A DNA stretch of 64,000 nt, from positions 79,847 through 143,846 of the forward strand of contig NZ_VBSN01000010.1 in the NCBI RefSeq assembly GCF_006149045.1. Direction: 5' to 3'. A program made the translations under genes and the position numbers. This DNA is from Dyadobacter flavalbus. GTDB taxonomy: Bacteria; Bacteroidota; Bacteroidia; Cytophagales; Spirosomataceae. Positions 17,079 through 25,668 of this stretch are shown piece after piece. Each line of letters opens with the position of its first letter. The stretch's first letter is position 1. The notes beneath the pieces were generated by a model. It was given only the letters and a program-made list of their open reading frames with translations. It did not search any database and was not told the DNA's origin.

Positions 17079-17750
17079 ATGGAGTCGAATACATTACTTT
17101 TTTTAATTATTACACTCCTTGCCGGCGGAGTAGGAGGGGCGGCAGTATACTCGTTTTTTCTAAACCGCAAATCTGATAAATCCGTATCCAGGCATGAAGC
17201 GACCGTTTTGATCGAGCGAATTGAGAAAGTGTTTAAGGTCGTGATGGCCGAAGGGTATTTTACTGAAATTTATAATTATGAAAATGATAAAAACATCTGG
17301 AACCTGATCAATGACAGGAAAAAGGCACTGATTATAGCCAAAGCAAAAGTGCTGGTCGGTTATGATTTTTCAAAACTGAAGTTTCATCATGTGGAAGGTG
17401 AACGCCGGATTGTAATTGATTTCTTTCCAAAGCCTGAAATTCTATCAATCGATACGGATTACAAGTTTTACGATATTGAACAAGGCTGGCTGAACCGCTT
17501 TCAGAGTGATGATTACACGGCTATTTTGAACGAAGCAAAGCAGACCATGAATGACAAGGCTATGCAAAGCGATCTGCCCCGGATAGCAGGAAATCAGGTG
17601 CAGCTGATGATGTTCCAGCTTGCAGCAAGCATGAACTGGAAAATTGAACTTCAGCTTTCGGAAAGTAACAGAATCATGCTGGAAGAGTACGCAAGTTACC
17701 GGTTGACAGAAGCCGAAATTGATTTTTTAAAAACCGAGAAGGATAAGTAG
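17079..17750 (+). CDS. DUF4230 family membrane-anchored protein
   Basis: A 223-residue protein with an N-terminal membrane helix (LLFLIITLLAGGVGGAAVYSFF), then a charged domain matching DUF4230, including VLIERIEKVFKVVMAEGYFTEIY and KALIIAKAKVLVGYDFSKL. The function of the family is not known. Topology predicts a large domain outside the inner membrane. The ATG at 17079 is preferred over an upstream in-frame TTG at 17028, which lies inside the miaA coding region. Confidence 0.85.
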   Translation: MESNTLLFLIITLLAGGVGGAAVYSFFLNRKSDKSVSRHEATVLIERIEKVFKVVMAEGYFTEIYNYENDKNIWNLINDRKKALIIAKAKVLVGYDFSKLKFHHVEGERRIVIDFFPKPEILSIDTDYKFYDIEQGWLNRFQSDDYTAILNEAKQTMNDKAMQSDLPRIAGNQVQLMMFQLAASMNWKIELQLSESNRIMLEEYASYRLTEAEIDFLKTEKDK

Positions 17751-17866
17751 TTTTTTTTATATAATTTATGGCTGGAACTGGCTTTCTCTCGTCACAATCC
17801 AATTTTCCTGCGTATTAACTGTTACAATTTCACCTTTAATTTAATTCACTTATAAACCTTAACATT

Positions 17867-18472
17867 ATGTTCAAAAGATTATTACTGATTGCCTGGGTTG
17901 GTTTAATGGTATTTATGGTTAGCTGTAAAGGTCCGCAAGGAGAAGTTGGGCCACAAGGCGAAAAAGGCGATACCGGTGCAGCCGGACCTGCGGGCCCGGC
18001 CGGAGAAGACGGAACGTCTGGAGGCGGAGCACTGATTATTTCTTCAGGCGCCGATGCAACGGATTCTACGGGTAGTTACATCACAGGGATTTCTGAGCTG
18101 ACAGCAGCTGATGACAGTCTGCTGCAATCGTCTGCAGTACTTGTTTATATCAAGGCACAAGGCGTATACTGGCCGCTTCCTGGCATAGTTAGTTTTGGCA
18201 ACAACACGTTAAGTAACTTTACCTTTATTCATGGCATTGAAGAAAGTACTTTTTTTGTTCAGCTTATTCAGACGGACTGGTCGGAACAGAATCTGGAAAG
18301 TGCGCCGGAACGTAATTTTGAAGACGTTCGTGTTGTCATTATTCCGGGAACCATACTGGGCAGGATGAACGGGCAAATCAACCTGAAGAGTTACGAAGAA
18401 ACCATTGCTGCACTTGGCTTAACGGACAAGGATACCAAATTTGGCAAGAAAATTAAGCTAGTAAAAAAATGA
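17867..18472 (+). CDS. Lipoprotein with short collagen-like repeat
   Basis: A 201-residue lipoprotein. The lipobox MVSCKGP places the lipid-accepting Cys at about residue 20. It is immediately followed by about nine Gly-X-Y triplets (GPQGEVGPQGEKGDTG, then AAGPAGPAGEDG). A Gly/Ser turn leads to a C-terminal domain of about 140 residues with no recognised motif. Collagen-like stalks with a lipid anchor in Bacteroidetes usually lift a globular head off the cell surface. Function unknown. A terminator follows. Confidence 0.82.
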   Translation: MFKRLLLIAWVGLMVFMVSCKGPQGEVGPQGEKGDTGAAGPAGPAGEDGTSGGGALIISSGADATDSTGSYITGISELTAADDSLLQSSAVLVYIKAQGVYWPLPGIVSFGNNTLSNFTFIHGIEESTFFVQLIQTDWSEQNLESAPERNFEDVRVVIIPGTILGRMNGQINLKSYEETIAALGLTDKDTKFGKKIKLVKK

Positions 18473-18514
18473 AGACATGGCAGGATTAAATAATTTCAAA
18501 TACTGCTAAAAAGT

Positions 18515-18545
18515 AAAAGGCTCCATTTGGAGCCTTTTGCTTTTT
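18515..18545. terminator. Intrinsic terminator between lipoprotein gene and gldN
   Basis: aaaaggctcc-attt-ggagcctttt hairpin followed by gcttttt. It sits between convergent genes and can serve both strands. Confidence 0.75.
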
Positions 18546-18572
18546 ATGAACTTACTTTATTAAAATGAAATC

Positions 18573-19631
18573 TTAGTATTCCCAAAGACCATGCTCCAGT
18601 TCCATTAACTCCTGTTCGTAATTAAGGGATTTGATAAGTGCTTCTTTTTCGCCGTTGTAAATGTCCAGAAATGCTTTGTCAGTAGCATTTGAAAACTTTG
18701 TGATACGGCCGTAAAATAAGCGGAGATCAAAAGCATCTGCAAGGTTTTTGTTCTGGGCCGTATTATGCGTATTATACCAGATATACTTTTTAGGATCACT
18801 TCTGAACAGTCTTTCAACATCCTTGTAACGGAAAGAGGCTACCGGAAGCTCCAAACCCGTAGAAGTCTGTTCAGACGGAAGAACGATGGACAATGTCTGA
18901 ATATCATTGTACAGACGTGATCTTTTTTTATCAAAAGTCCAGTCTTCCTTGATTTCCAGAATCGTCAACTGATCAGGAAAGTATTCTTCTTCGGTGGCAG
19001 CAACCTGCGTTTGAAAAGTATCTACTTTTGGTGCTTCCGGAGCCGGCAGTTCTTCTTTGGCAACTTCAGTCTTTTTAGCATTTTTCTTGGTAGATTTTTT
19101 CTTTGGAGGTCCCCAGCCATCGTCTACTGCTTCTTCCTTCTGAGCATCTTTTTTAGCGGTATTTCCCCAGCCATCATCCGTTGCAGCAGGAGTCTGCTTT
19201 GTTGCATCTGCTTTGGGAGCAGCACCCCAGCTGTCGTCTGTTTTGGCTGGTTCACCAAAACCTGCTGCCAGTTCTTCTGCGGATAATCCCGCAGTCTGGT
19301 TAGGAATAAGAATGCGCTTGTGCAATTCCTCCGGTGTGATTTTGGTTGTACAAGAGTCATTGGTATAAGCATCAATCAATCCTGCTTTGGCAGCATCCAG
19401 AAGATAGCGTGTAATCTCGTTATTTTTGGAGAACATGGAAATGTTCTGTTTTTCCTTAAGATCAACTCTTCTCCACAACGTTTTCTTCATCATTACATCT
19501 CCGTCTTCAATCGGACGGGCAGAAAACTGGTTTGCAGTAGAATCTACTTTTTCCTGAGCAAAAGCAGCACTGGTTCCCAGAGACAAAGACAGCAATGACC
19601 ATGCAATCGTTTTTCCGTTCATTCTTCTCAT
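18573..19631 (-). CDS. gldN: GldN, type IX secretion/gliding ring protein
   Basis: About 352 residues. A signal peptide (TIAWSLLSLSLGTSAAFAQ) is followed by the GldN/PorN domain (KTLWRRVDLKEKQN, then FSKNNEITRYLLDAAKAGLIDAYTND). GldN works with the lipoprotein GldK in a periplasmic ring under the outer membrane. A low-complexity segment at about residues 130-190 contains three DDxWG motifs in a Lys/Ala/Thr-rich linker, which I do not recall in well-studied GldN proteins. The frame extends upstream into the gldM end, but the start near 19631 (alternatives 19640, 19622) is set by the signal peptide. It is the last gene of gldKLMN. Confidence 0.9.
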   Translation of the reverse strand: MRRMNGKTIAWSLLSLSLGTSAAFAQEKVDSTANQFSARPIEDGDVMMKKTLWRRVDLKEKQNISMFSKNNEITRYLLDAAKAGLIDAYTNDSCTTKITPEELHKRILIPNQTAGLSAEELAAGFGEPAKTDDSWGAAPKADATKQTPAATDDGWGNTAKKDAQKEEAVDDGWGPPKKKSTKKNAKKTEVAKEELPAPEAPKVDTFQTQVAATEEEYFPDQLTILEIKEDWTFDKKRSRLYNDIQTLSIVLPSEQTSTGLELPVASFRYKDVERLFRSDPKKYIWYNTHNTAQNKNLADAFDLRLFYGRITKFSNATDKAFLDIYNGEKEALIKSLNYEQELMELEHGLWEY

Positions 19632-19677
19632 ATCATACATAAGGTTGTATTGTCTAAGCAACGCACAACTAGAAAAA

Positions 19678-21270
19678 TTAGTATAATGGAACCGTACGAG
19701 TTTGATTTCCCATTTCAACTTCGCTGACAGCACCTTTAAAATTCTGACGTTCTACTTTCAAGATAGAAATTACATAACGGTCGCCGGGTTGTGCCTGTTG
19801 TGCCAGAGATGAAATGGATCCTCCGCCGCCATTCAGTGTAACGCCGTTGATACGACGGGCTCCGCGGGCAAGAGAAATTTCCACTTGAGAAACTCTGAAT
19901 TTTGCATCCTCGGGAGAGAAGTTTCTGAAACTTTCGTCCGCAACGGCAACCACCTGAATACTTCTTGCACCAGACGCCGGCGCGCCTTTGCGCTCGTCAA
20001 ATGCAGCCCCGTTTACTCTTATTTCAAGAGATGGCTTCGGTACACGGTTAACTCTGAAAGGCTCCGATCCAAGAACATTTCCTGCATTGCTTACAGTAAT
20101 GTTCAGCTGAGCTCTGTTCGGTACAATTGTAAATTTACCTTTTTGGCCACTTGGAATAATTTCTCCGCCGTCTGTTGAAAAGTTCGGTGCCCAAAGTGCA
20201 CCCAAAGCCGGACTCTGAATGCTAAGTTTGTTGGCGCATCCCAAATACAAGGGTGGCAACGTTCCGGTTTCAATCTGATAAGAAGGCTTAACTACAAAAT
20301 ATTCCTGTCTCATCACATAAGTAGTATCTCTTCCGGACGGAGTAGGAATTGTGATTCTGCCCTGAAGTTCTTTCCGGGCAATTCCTTCTGCGTTGTAACC
20401 GCCGCCCTGAGCCGTAAATTCGATCAAACCTACGCCATTTTCTACTCTCACGGCTGCACCGTTTAGGCTCATGCGCGGTGTAATTCCCGATGCAGAAGCA
20501 GCAATAAACATCTGACCTTTGAATTTGGTACCTGCAACAACCGTTTTGGCATCTGCACTTACCATAGCAAGTACACGATCAAACTTGATATCCGCAGCAC
20601 CAACTTTGCTTGCAAGATAGTTCAGAACTTCACCTTCCATACGGCGTATGTCAGTCTGTTTCTGGCTTAGAACCGCCAGAGCAGCTGCTACGGGTGTTTC
20701 TTCAAAATTCAATTCAGCAAAATCCTTGTTTCTCTGGTCTTTATTGCCTTTTGCAACAGGATCATCCTTTCCGTCCATTGCGAGTGGCTGAAATTTGGTA
20801 GGAACCATGGAATTCAGTTCCGCAGTATAGTCATTCAGCGTTTTCTTCAGCTGATATGCCTTTCCGTTTTTTCTGCCTCCCACCATCAGTTCCGCAACTT
20901 TACTTGCTTCTTCAGGATTTTTAATAGCTCCTTCTTCATTCAGTCCGCCGCCTGCTTTTGCAGTTATTTCTTCCTTTAAAGCATTGATATCATTGATGAT
21001 ATCAGAAGAATATTTACGAACCTGATCGGCTTGCTTTATTACTGCTACGTCAGCAGAGCGGTTTCCCGATTTTTCAACTGCTGCTTTTATTTTTAATACA
21101 GTTTCCTGGTTTATTCTATTAGCTGCTCCGGAGGATAGTTCCAAAGAATTGTTCAGAAGAATGAATTTTTCTATAATGGCTGAACTTACCTGTAACGCAA
21201 GCATTGCGGTAAGTACCAGATACATCATGCCAATCATCTTTTGACGGGGTGTTTCTTTTCCACCTGCCAT
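19678..21270 (-). CDS. gldM: GldM, type IX secretion motor protein
   Basis: A 530-residue protein. The N-terminus starts MAGGKETPRQKMIGMMYLVL with the single inner-membrane helix at about residues 11-32. The long periplasmic part begins with a helical region and continues as a series of beta domains. With GldL it forms the proton-driven rotary motor that powers type IX secretion and gliding. The end is about 40 bp before the gldN start, and gldL lies about 100 bp upstream. Confidence 0.95.
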   Translation of the reverse strand: MAGGKETPRQKMIGMMYLVLTAMLALQVSSAIIEKFILLNNSLELSSGAANRINQETVLKIKAAVEKSGNRSADVAVIKQADQVRKYSSDIINDINALKEEITAKAGGGLNEEGAIKNPEEASKVAELMVGGRKNGKAYQLKKTLNDYTAELNSMVPTKFQPLAMDGKDDPVAKGNKDQRNKDFAELNFEETPVAAALAVLSQKQTDIRRMEGEVLNYLASKVGAADIKFDRVLAMVSADAKTVVAGTKFKGQMFIAASASGITPRMSLNGAAVRVENGVGLIEFTAQGGGYNAEGIARKELQGRITIPTPSGRDTTYVMRQEYFVVKPSYQIETGTLPPLYLGCANKLSIQSPALGALWAPNFSTDGGEIIPSGQKGKFTIVPNRAQLNITVSNAGNVLGSEPFRVNRVPKPSLEIRVNGAAFDERKGAPASGARSIQVVAVADESFRNFSPEDAKFRVSQVEISLARGARRINGVTLNGGGGSISSLAQQAQPGDRYVISILKVERQNFKGAVSEVEMGNQTRTVPLY

Positions 21271-21369
21271 ATTGTTCAGTAATCAGTTATCAGTGATTAA
21301 ATAATTAATTTTATAACAAGCCGCTGTAATTACCCAGGGTAACTTACAAATAGTCTGTTACTCATGTTT

Positions 21370-22185
21370 TTATGCATTTCCACGCATGGCAGTCAGCATG
21401 TTGCCATAAATGCTGTTCAGAGACGAAATATTGGTTGTCAGTTTAGACATTTCGTTTTTGAATACCTGAGATTCTTTGGTAGCATCAGCCATATTTGCCA
21501 TTGCTGCCGTCAGGTTACCATAAAATGCGTTCATTGCTTTAAGGTGTTTGGTCGTATCCTGCAATTCAAGTTCATAAACTGCATTCAAGGCACCCATATT
21601 TTTGGTAATCTGCTGAAACTGCTCACGATAGGATTGTGCATCTTTGGTTGCGTCCGCCATAGAAGTCATCGCATTAATAGCAACTCCGTACGACTTGTTC
21701 ATATCGTTGATTGCAGTAGATGCATTCTTTACATTCTTGGCATAATCGTTGGTTGCAACCGTAGCATCCGTCAGGTCAGTGATTTTACCAACTGTATCCG
21801 ACAAATTTTTGAAACCTTTGCCCAGACTATCAAAAATCTCAGGTGAAATTTTTGCATTGTCAAGCATATTGTCAAGTTTGGCTGTTACTCCGCTTCCGCC
21901 GGTTGTTGAAAGACGGCTAACTGCCGGTCCGTTGTAATCATCAGCAAGTTCAGGATACACACGAGTCCAGTCCGGATCTCTGTCCGCAGACTGCGTTAAT
22001 GTCTGGATTGCATAAAGTAAAAATATCAAAACCTCAGTTCCCAGACCAAGGGTCAACATCGGGCCTCCTCCGTCCCAGTGCTGTATTTTAAATAAAGCTC
22101 CTAAAATAACAACGGCAGCACCCGCGCTATATATGGTTGGTACCAGTTTATCCCAAAAAAAACTAGGTCCGCTATTCTTAGCCAT
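21370..22185 (-). CDS. gldL: GldL, type IX secretion motor protein
   Basis: A 271-residue protein with two close membrane helices near the N-terminus (IYSAGAAVVILGALFKIQHW and LTLGLGTEVLIFLLYAIQTL). Glu51 in the second helix corresponds by position to the conserved membrane Glu thought to take part in proton flow. The rest is a long predicted coiled-coil cytoplasmic tail with repeated MADATKES-like phrases. It partners with GldM. A strong hairpin-plus-T-run lies between gldK and gldL. Confidence 0.94.
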   Translation of the reverse strand: MAKNSGPSFFWDKLVPTIYSAGAAVVILGALFKIQHWDGGGPMLTLGLGTEVLIFLLYAIQTLTQSADRDPDWTRVYPELADDYNGPAVSRLSTTGGSGVTAKLDNMLDNAKISPEIFDSLGKGFKNLSDTVGKITDLTDATVATNDYAKNVKNASTAINDMNKSYGVAINAMTSMADATKDAQSYREQFQQITKNMGALNAVYELELQDTTKHLKAMNAFYGNLTAAMANMADATKESQVFKNEMSKLTTNISSLNSIYGNMLTAMRGNA

Positions 22186-22260
22186 ACGAAATAAAATCAG
22201 TTATTGTGAATAAATAGAAATTGATAAAGAAAAGAATTGAATTGATTTAAAAAGCCCGTA

Positions 22261-22297
22261 AAAAAGAAGCAGAGTACAAGAACACTGCTTCTTTTTT
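22261..22297 (-). terminator. Terminator-like hairpin inside the gld operon (gldK-gldL gap)
   Basis: On the minus strand a stem of AAAAAGAAGCAG with CTGCTTCTTTTT, around a loop of about 12 bases, ends in a T-run and lies just after the gldK stop. It has the form of an intrinsic terminator. It could lower gldLMN transcription relative to gldK, unless gldL has its own promoter. Confidence 0.65.
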
Positions 22298-22310
22298 AGG
22301 AAAAGTAAGT

Positions 22311-23384
22311 TTAGCGGCGACGTGCTCCCGCACCGCCACGATCGTTTACATTGTCCATTACACAGCGAAAGCCTATAAAAGCACGACGTTCTGTTTCATA
22401 TTCGAATGTACGTGTACCTGTCTGAAGATAGTAAGCAATATCTTTCCATGATCCGCCTTTAACAACCTTGCGCGGTTCGTCCGGATTGTTGTACTGCGGG
22501 TTCATATCCCACACGATTGCAGTTGCATTGTCAGTATATGCGTCAGAAGTCCATTCGGCGACGTTTCCGGCCATATTATACAATCCGAAGTCATTCGGGT
22601 TGTAAGCATTGGCAGGCGCTGTATAAGGATAGCCGTCTGCATCATAATTTCCTCTTTGCGGCTTGAAGTTGGCCAGAAAACATCCTTTTGCATTCATTGT
22701 ATAAGGATTTCCCCAAGGATATTTGGCAACGGCGCGTCCCCCGCGGGCAGCCCATTCCCATTCCGCTTCGGTCGGAAGGCGAAATCCTGTGGAGTTGAAC
22801 TGGCCTTCTTTATTCTGAAAATCATGCAGAAGATTGGTACGCCATTTGGAAAAATACTCTGCACCGATCCAGCTTACGCCAACAACAGGATAGGTATCAA
22901 AGCCCGGGTGCTGATAATAATATTCAACAAACGGATCACCATTGGAATAAGCAAAATCCTTTTTCCATACCGTAGTATCAGGATAGTATTTCGACATGAT
23001 TTCTTCTTCGCCAAGCACCGAAACTGAATCAACAAGCAGGGCATTGACAAACTGGCGATATTCGTTATTGGTAATTTCAGTATCATCCATAAAGAATGAA
23101 CTGATGGTAACCCGACGGTTCATGTTGTTCATTGAAGAAGCAATGTCTTCGTCTGCTTGGCCCATTACGAAAGAACCGGACGGAACCACTACCATTCCTG
23201 CAGGCGTCGTTTGTTTGTAACCTTTACGTGCAGTTGCTGTAATTTCTCCATTTGAAATCCCGCTTTCTTCCTTTCCTCCCTTGCCAAATTTACTCTTGAT
23301 AAATCCGCAACTTTGCATGAGCATAAGAGCGGCTATCAAAAGCAGACTTTTGACTCCATTCCGATAGAACACTTTCACATTCAT
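22311..23384 (-). CDS. gldK: GldK, type IX secretion lipoprotein
   Basis: A 357-residue lipoprotein (lipid-accepting Cys26 in LMLMQSCGF) with a formylglycine-generating-enzyme/sulfatase-modifying-factor fold. The start is MVVVPSGSFVMGQAD, the core FRLPTEAEWEWAARGG, then NVAEWTSDAY and VVKGGSWKD, and the end GFRCVMDN. In type IX secretion this fold has a structural role: GldK forms the outer-membrane-linked ring with GldN. The gene is first in gldKLMN and is preceded by a PorP/SprF-like gene on the same strand, 352 bp upstream. Confidence 0.94.
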   Translation of the reverse strand: MNVKVFYRNGVKSLLLIAALMLMQSCGFIKSKFGKGGKEESGISNGEITATARKGYKQTTPAGMVVVPSGSFVMGQADEDIASSMNNMNRRVTISSFFMDDTEITNNEYRQFVNALLVDSVSVLGEEEIMSKYYPDTTVWKKDFAYSNGDPFVEYYYQHPGFDTYPVVGVSWIGAEYFSKWRTNLLHDFQNKEGQFNSTGFRLPTEAEWEWAARGGRAVAKYPWGNPYTMNAKGCFLANFKPQRGNYDADGYPYTAPANAYNPNDFGLYNMAGNVAEWTSDAYTDNATAIVWDMNPQYNNPDEPRKVVKGGSWKDIAYYLQTGTRTFEYETERRAFIGFRCVMDNVNDRGGAGARRR

Positions 23385-23736
23385 AGTGGTTTTATAAAAT
23401 TTAAATAATAAAATGTTAGCCTAAAAACGTCGACCAATGATATATAGTATACTGAAAGTAAAACAAAAAGTAACAATCCTAAGTAAGAATTCGCAAGCCG
23501 AAACAAGTGGAAGAAGCTTTCCTTAATCCTGCTTAATCAGACATTTAACGAGTTAACGTAAGAAAATTGCAATTGGTATACACTGGTTTACTTTACAAAT
23601 ATAAATTAAGTTTGTCAAACTGATTCTCCATAATTACCAAGTGGGTTATAAAAAATAATGTTTAATCGATTAAAACTTATTTTTTTGCTCCCGTCAGTAT
23701 ACAAACCCAATATATTATGGAAATAATTTTCTATGC
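23385..23736 (-). promoter_or_regulatory. Regulatory gap upstream of gldK
   Basis: A 352-bp AT-rich gap with no plausible gene. On the minus strand a perfect -7 element TATATTTG lies at 23596-23603, about 210 bp before gldK, but a matching TTG at -33 is missing. A perfect 14-bp palindrome tttaatcgattaaa lies at 23661-23674 and could bind a dimeric regulator. Both are sequence-only suggestions. Confidence 0.35.
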
Positions 23737-24714
23737 CTAGAACCTGAAACGCGGTGTTCTGATGATGGTCTTCTTGCCCATTTTTGGCGGTTGCAATGCA
23801 TAAGACAGCATTACTTCAAAAGACGAAGGGGATTTTACCTTGTTTCCTCCGATTACAAAATCATATGCGCCGGATAATCGGAGTGACTGGTCCGGAAGCA
23901 GATATAAACCGCCCATCAGAATGGCATAAGTATCTTGTTGCCTGTATGTTGCACCAACCCAGTAACGTTTGTTGTAGGTAACCGTTGCACCGCCTTCTGC
24001 CGAAATCGTGCTGATGTCAGACTTTACAAGCACGATCGGTTGAATGTCGAGCAGATAACCCAATCCGATATTTACACCTGCATTGAAGTACAGTGTTCTT
24101 GGAAGCGGGTTTGTTGCTGTTTCGGAACCGATCTGATATTTTGGTTTCAAAAGATGGTTCAAAGAAACACCGGCATAGAAAGCATCACTTTCATAACGTG
24201 CTCCGACTGCAAAATCGGGATTGATCTCGGAAATAACGCCGGTCTGAATCAGCGGATCATCCTCGTCCCGGGCTCTCAGCTTGCCATAATCAATAGACTG
24301 TCGAAACAAACCTGCACTGGCCCCAACCTGAAAATTGCCGCCGGCCAGAGGAAAATGATATGCTGCCAAAATCTTGAAATCCTGATCAGTCCGAGGCCCG
24401 CTTTTGTCATTTAATGCATAAAATCCGATACCGAAATTTTTAACCGGCATACTGAACGAAAACAACTGTGTGGAAAGTGCCCCGCCGTCATCATTCGTGT
24501 TGGTTCCCTGATACCCTGCATATTGCGTTCTGTGCGTCAGCTGAAACTGGGTCAGATTGCCGGCTCTGGCAGCGGCAGGGTTCAGATAAAGCTGATTCAA
24601 GGAAAATAAACTGAACTGGGCATCTTTCTGTGCCATTACACGTGGCATTGTAAAGAGTAATATTGCAAGCAGCAGGTTATATTTAGTACTTCGAATAATA
24701 GACGTCAAAGTCAT
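23737..24714 (-). CDS. PorP/SprF family type IX secretion outer membrane protein
   Basis: A 325-residue protein with a signal peptide (LLLAILLFTMPRVMAQ) and the PorP/SprF start: KDAQFSLFSLNQLYLNPAAA, then GNLTQFQLTHRTQYAGYQG. The rest alternates polar and aromatic residues as expected for an outer-membrane beta barrel of 14 strands or so, ending in an aromatic residue (RFRF). PorP is part of the T9SS core while SprF-type members help particular cargo proteins. Its position directly upstream of gldK favours the PorP-like role. Confidence 0.9.
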   Translation of the reverse strand: MTLTSIIRSTKYNLLLAILLFTMPRVMAQKDAQFSLFSLNQLYLNPAAARAGNLTQFQLTHRTQYAGYQGTNTNDDGGALSTQLFSFSMPVKNFGIGFYALNDKSGPRTDQDFKILAAYHFPLAGGNFQVGASAGLFRQSIDYGKLRARDEDDPLIQTGVISEINPDFAVGARYESDAFYAGVSLNHLLKPKYQIGSETATNPLPRTLYFNAGVNIGLGYLLDIQPIVLVKSDISTISAEGGATVTYNKRYWVGATYRQQDTYAILMGGLYLLPDQSLRLSGAYDFVIGGNKVKSPSSFEVMLSYALQPPKMGKKTIIRTPRFRF

Positions 24715-24795
24715 GCCTATGGAATTGGTTTAAGAACACGCCGGTAGTTTTCGGATTTCATTTATAACGCATATTGCTTAAAAAAATTGATAATA

Positions 24796-24836
24796 TCGCA
24801 AAAAAGCCCCGGAAATTTTCCGGGGCTTTTTTGCGA
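24796..24836. terminator. Bidirectional intrinsic terminator
   Basis: Two perfect 20-base arms (24796-24815 and 24817-24836) with a one-base centre. The core is agccccgg/ccggggct flanked by A and T runs. It ends the hemD transcript on the minus strand. Confidence 0.85.
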
Positions 24837-24843
24837 TTTATGG

Positions 24844-25626
24844 TCAGATATTATTTGCTTTTCGAATGTAGAGATCCAGTGCTCCGGTCATGGAAGGCGC
24901 ATTGGGCAACGGTGCCTGTATGTCGAGAAATAATCCTGCATCCTCCACTGCTTTTGCCGTTGTAGGGCCGAAAGCGGCAATACGGGTATAATTTTGTTTG
25001 AAATCAGGAAAATTATCAAAAAGTGACTTGATACCGGACGGACTGAAAAAGGCAATGATATCGTAATAAACATCTTCCAGATCGGACAAATCGGAGGAAA
25101 CCGTCTGGTACATGGTTGCTTCCACAAAGTGAAATTCCTCCGTATCGGCAAATTCCGGAATATCGTTTTTCCTTACGTCCGAACATGGATACAGGAATTT
25201 TTCCTTTTTATGCTTGCGCATCAGCTCAATCAGTTCAGAAGCAGTTTTGGTGCCGGTAAAAATTTTTCTTTTCCGGATCACGATGTATTTCTGCAGATAA
25301 TTAGCCGTTTGTTCCGAAATACAGAAATACTTCATTGTAGCCGGAACTTCAATCCTGCCTTCGTTGCAAATACGGAAGAAATGATCAATGGCGTTACGGC
25401 TTGTAAAAATAACAGCCGTATGATCCAGTATGTTAATCTTTTGCTTGCGAAAGTCTTTGTAAGAAACGCCGTCGATCTGTATGAATGGCCGGAAATCTAC
25501 TTTGATATTATACTTCTTGGCTAATTCATAATAAGGTGAATTCTCGTCGGCTGGCCTGGATTGACTTACCAAAAGGCTTGTTACTTTTTTTAGTCTTTCC
25601 TGATCAAAATTGATGGTATCACTCAT
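24844..25626 (-). CDS. hemD: Uroporphyrinogen-III synthase (HemD)
   Basis: A 260-residue protein of the HemD fold. Visible features are VTSLLVSQSRPADENSPYYEL at the start, then TAVIFTSRNAIDHFF, and near the end IIAFFSPSGIKSLFDNFP and RIAAFGPTTAKAVEDAG. It closes hydroxymethylbilane into uroporphyrinogen III in heme synthesis. Sequence conservation in this family is low, but these motifs and the neighbouring DUF4271 gene, a frequent companion in Bacteroidetes, support the call. The DUF4271 gene ends 42 bp upstream on the same strand. Confidence 0.88.
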   Translation of the reverse strand: MSDTINFDQERLKKVTSLLVSQSRPADENSPYYELAKKYNIKVDFRPFIQIDGVSYKDFRKQKINILDHTAVIFTSRNAIDHFFRICNEGRIEVPATMKYFCISEQTANYLQKYIVIRKRKIFTGTKTASELIELMRKHKKEKFLYPCSDVRKNDIPEFADTEEFHFVEATMYQTVSSDLSDLEDVYYDIIAFFSPSGIKSLFDNFPDFKQNYTRIAAFGPTTAKAVEDAGLFLDIQAPLPNAPSMTGALDLYIRKANNI

Positions 25627-25668
25627 GTATAATCCTCATTAGTTAATTCCCGTTTCATCGTCACCGAT

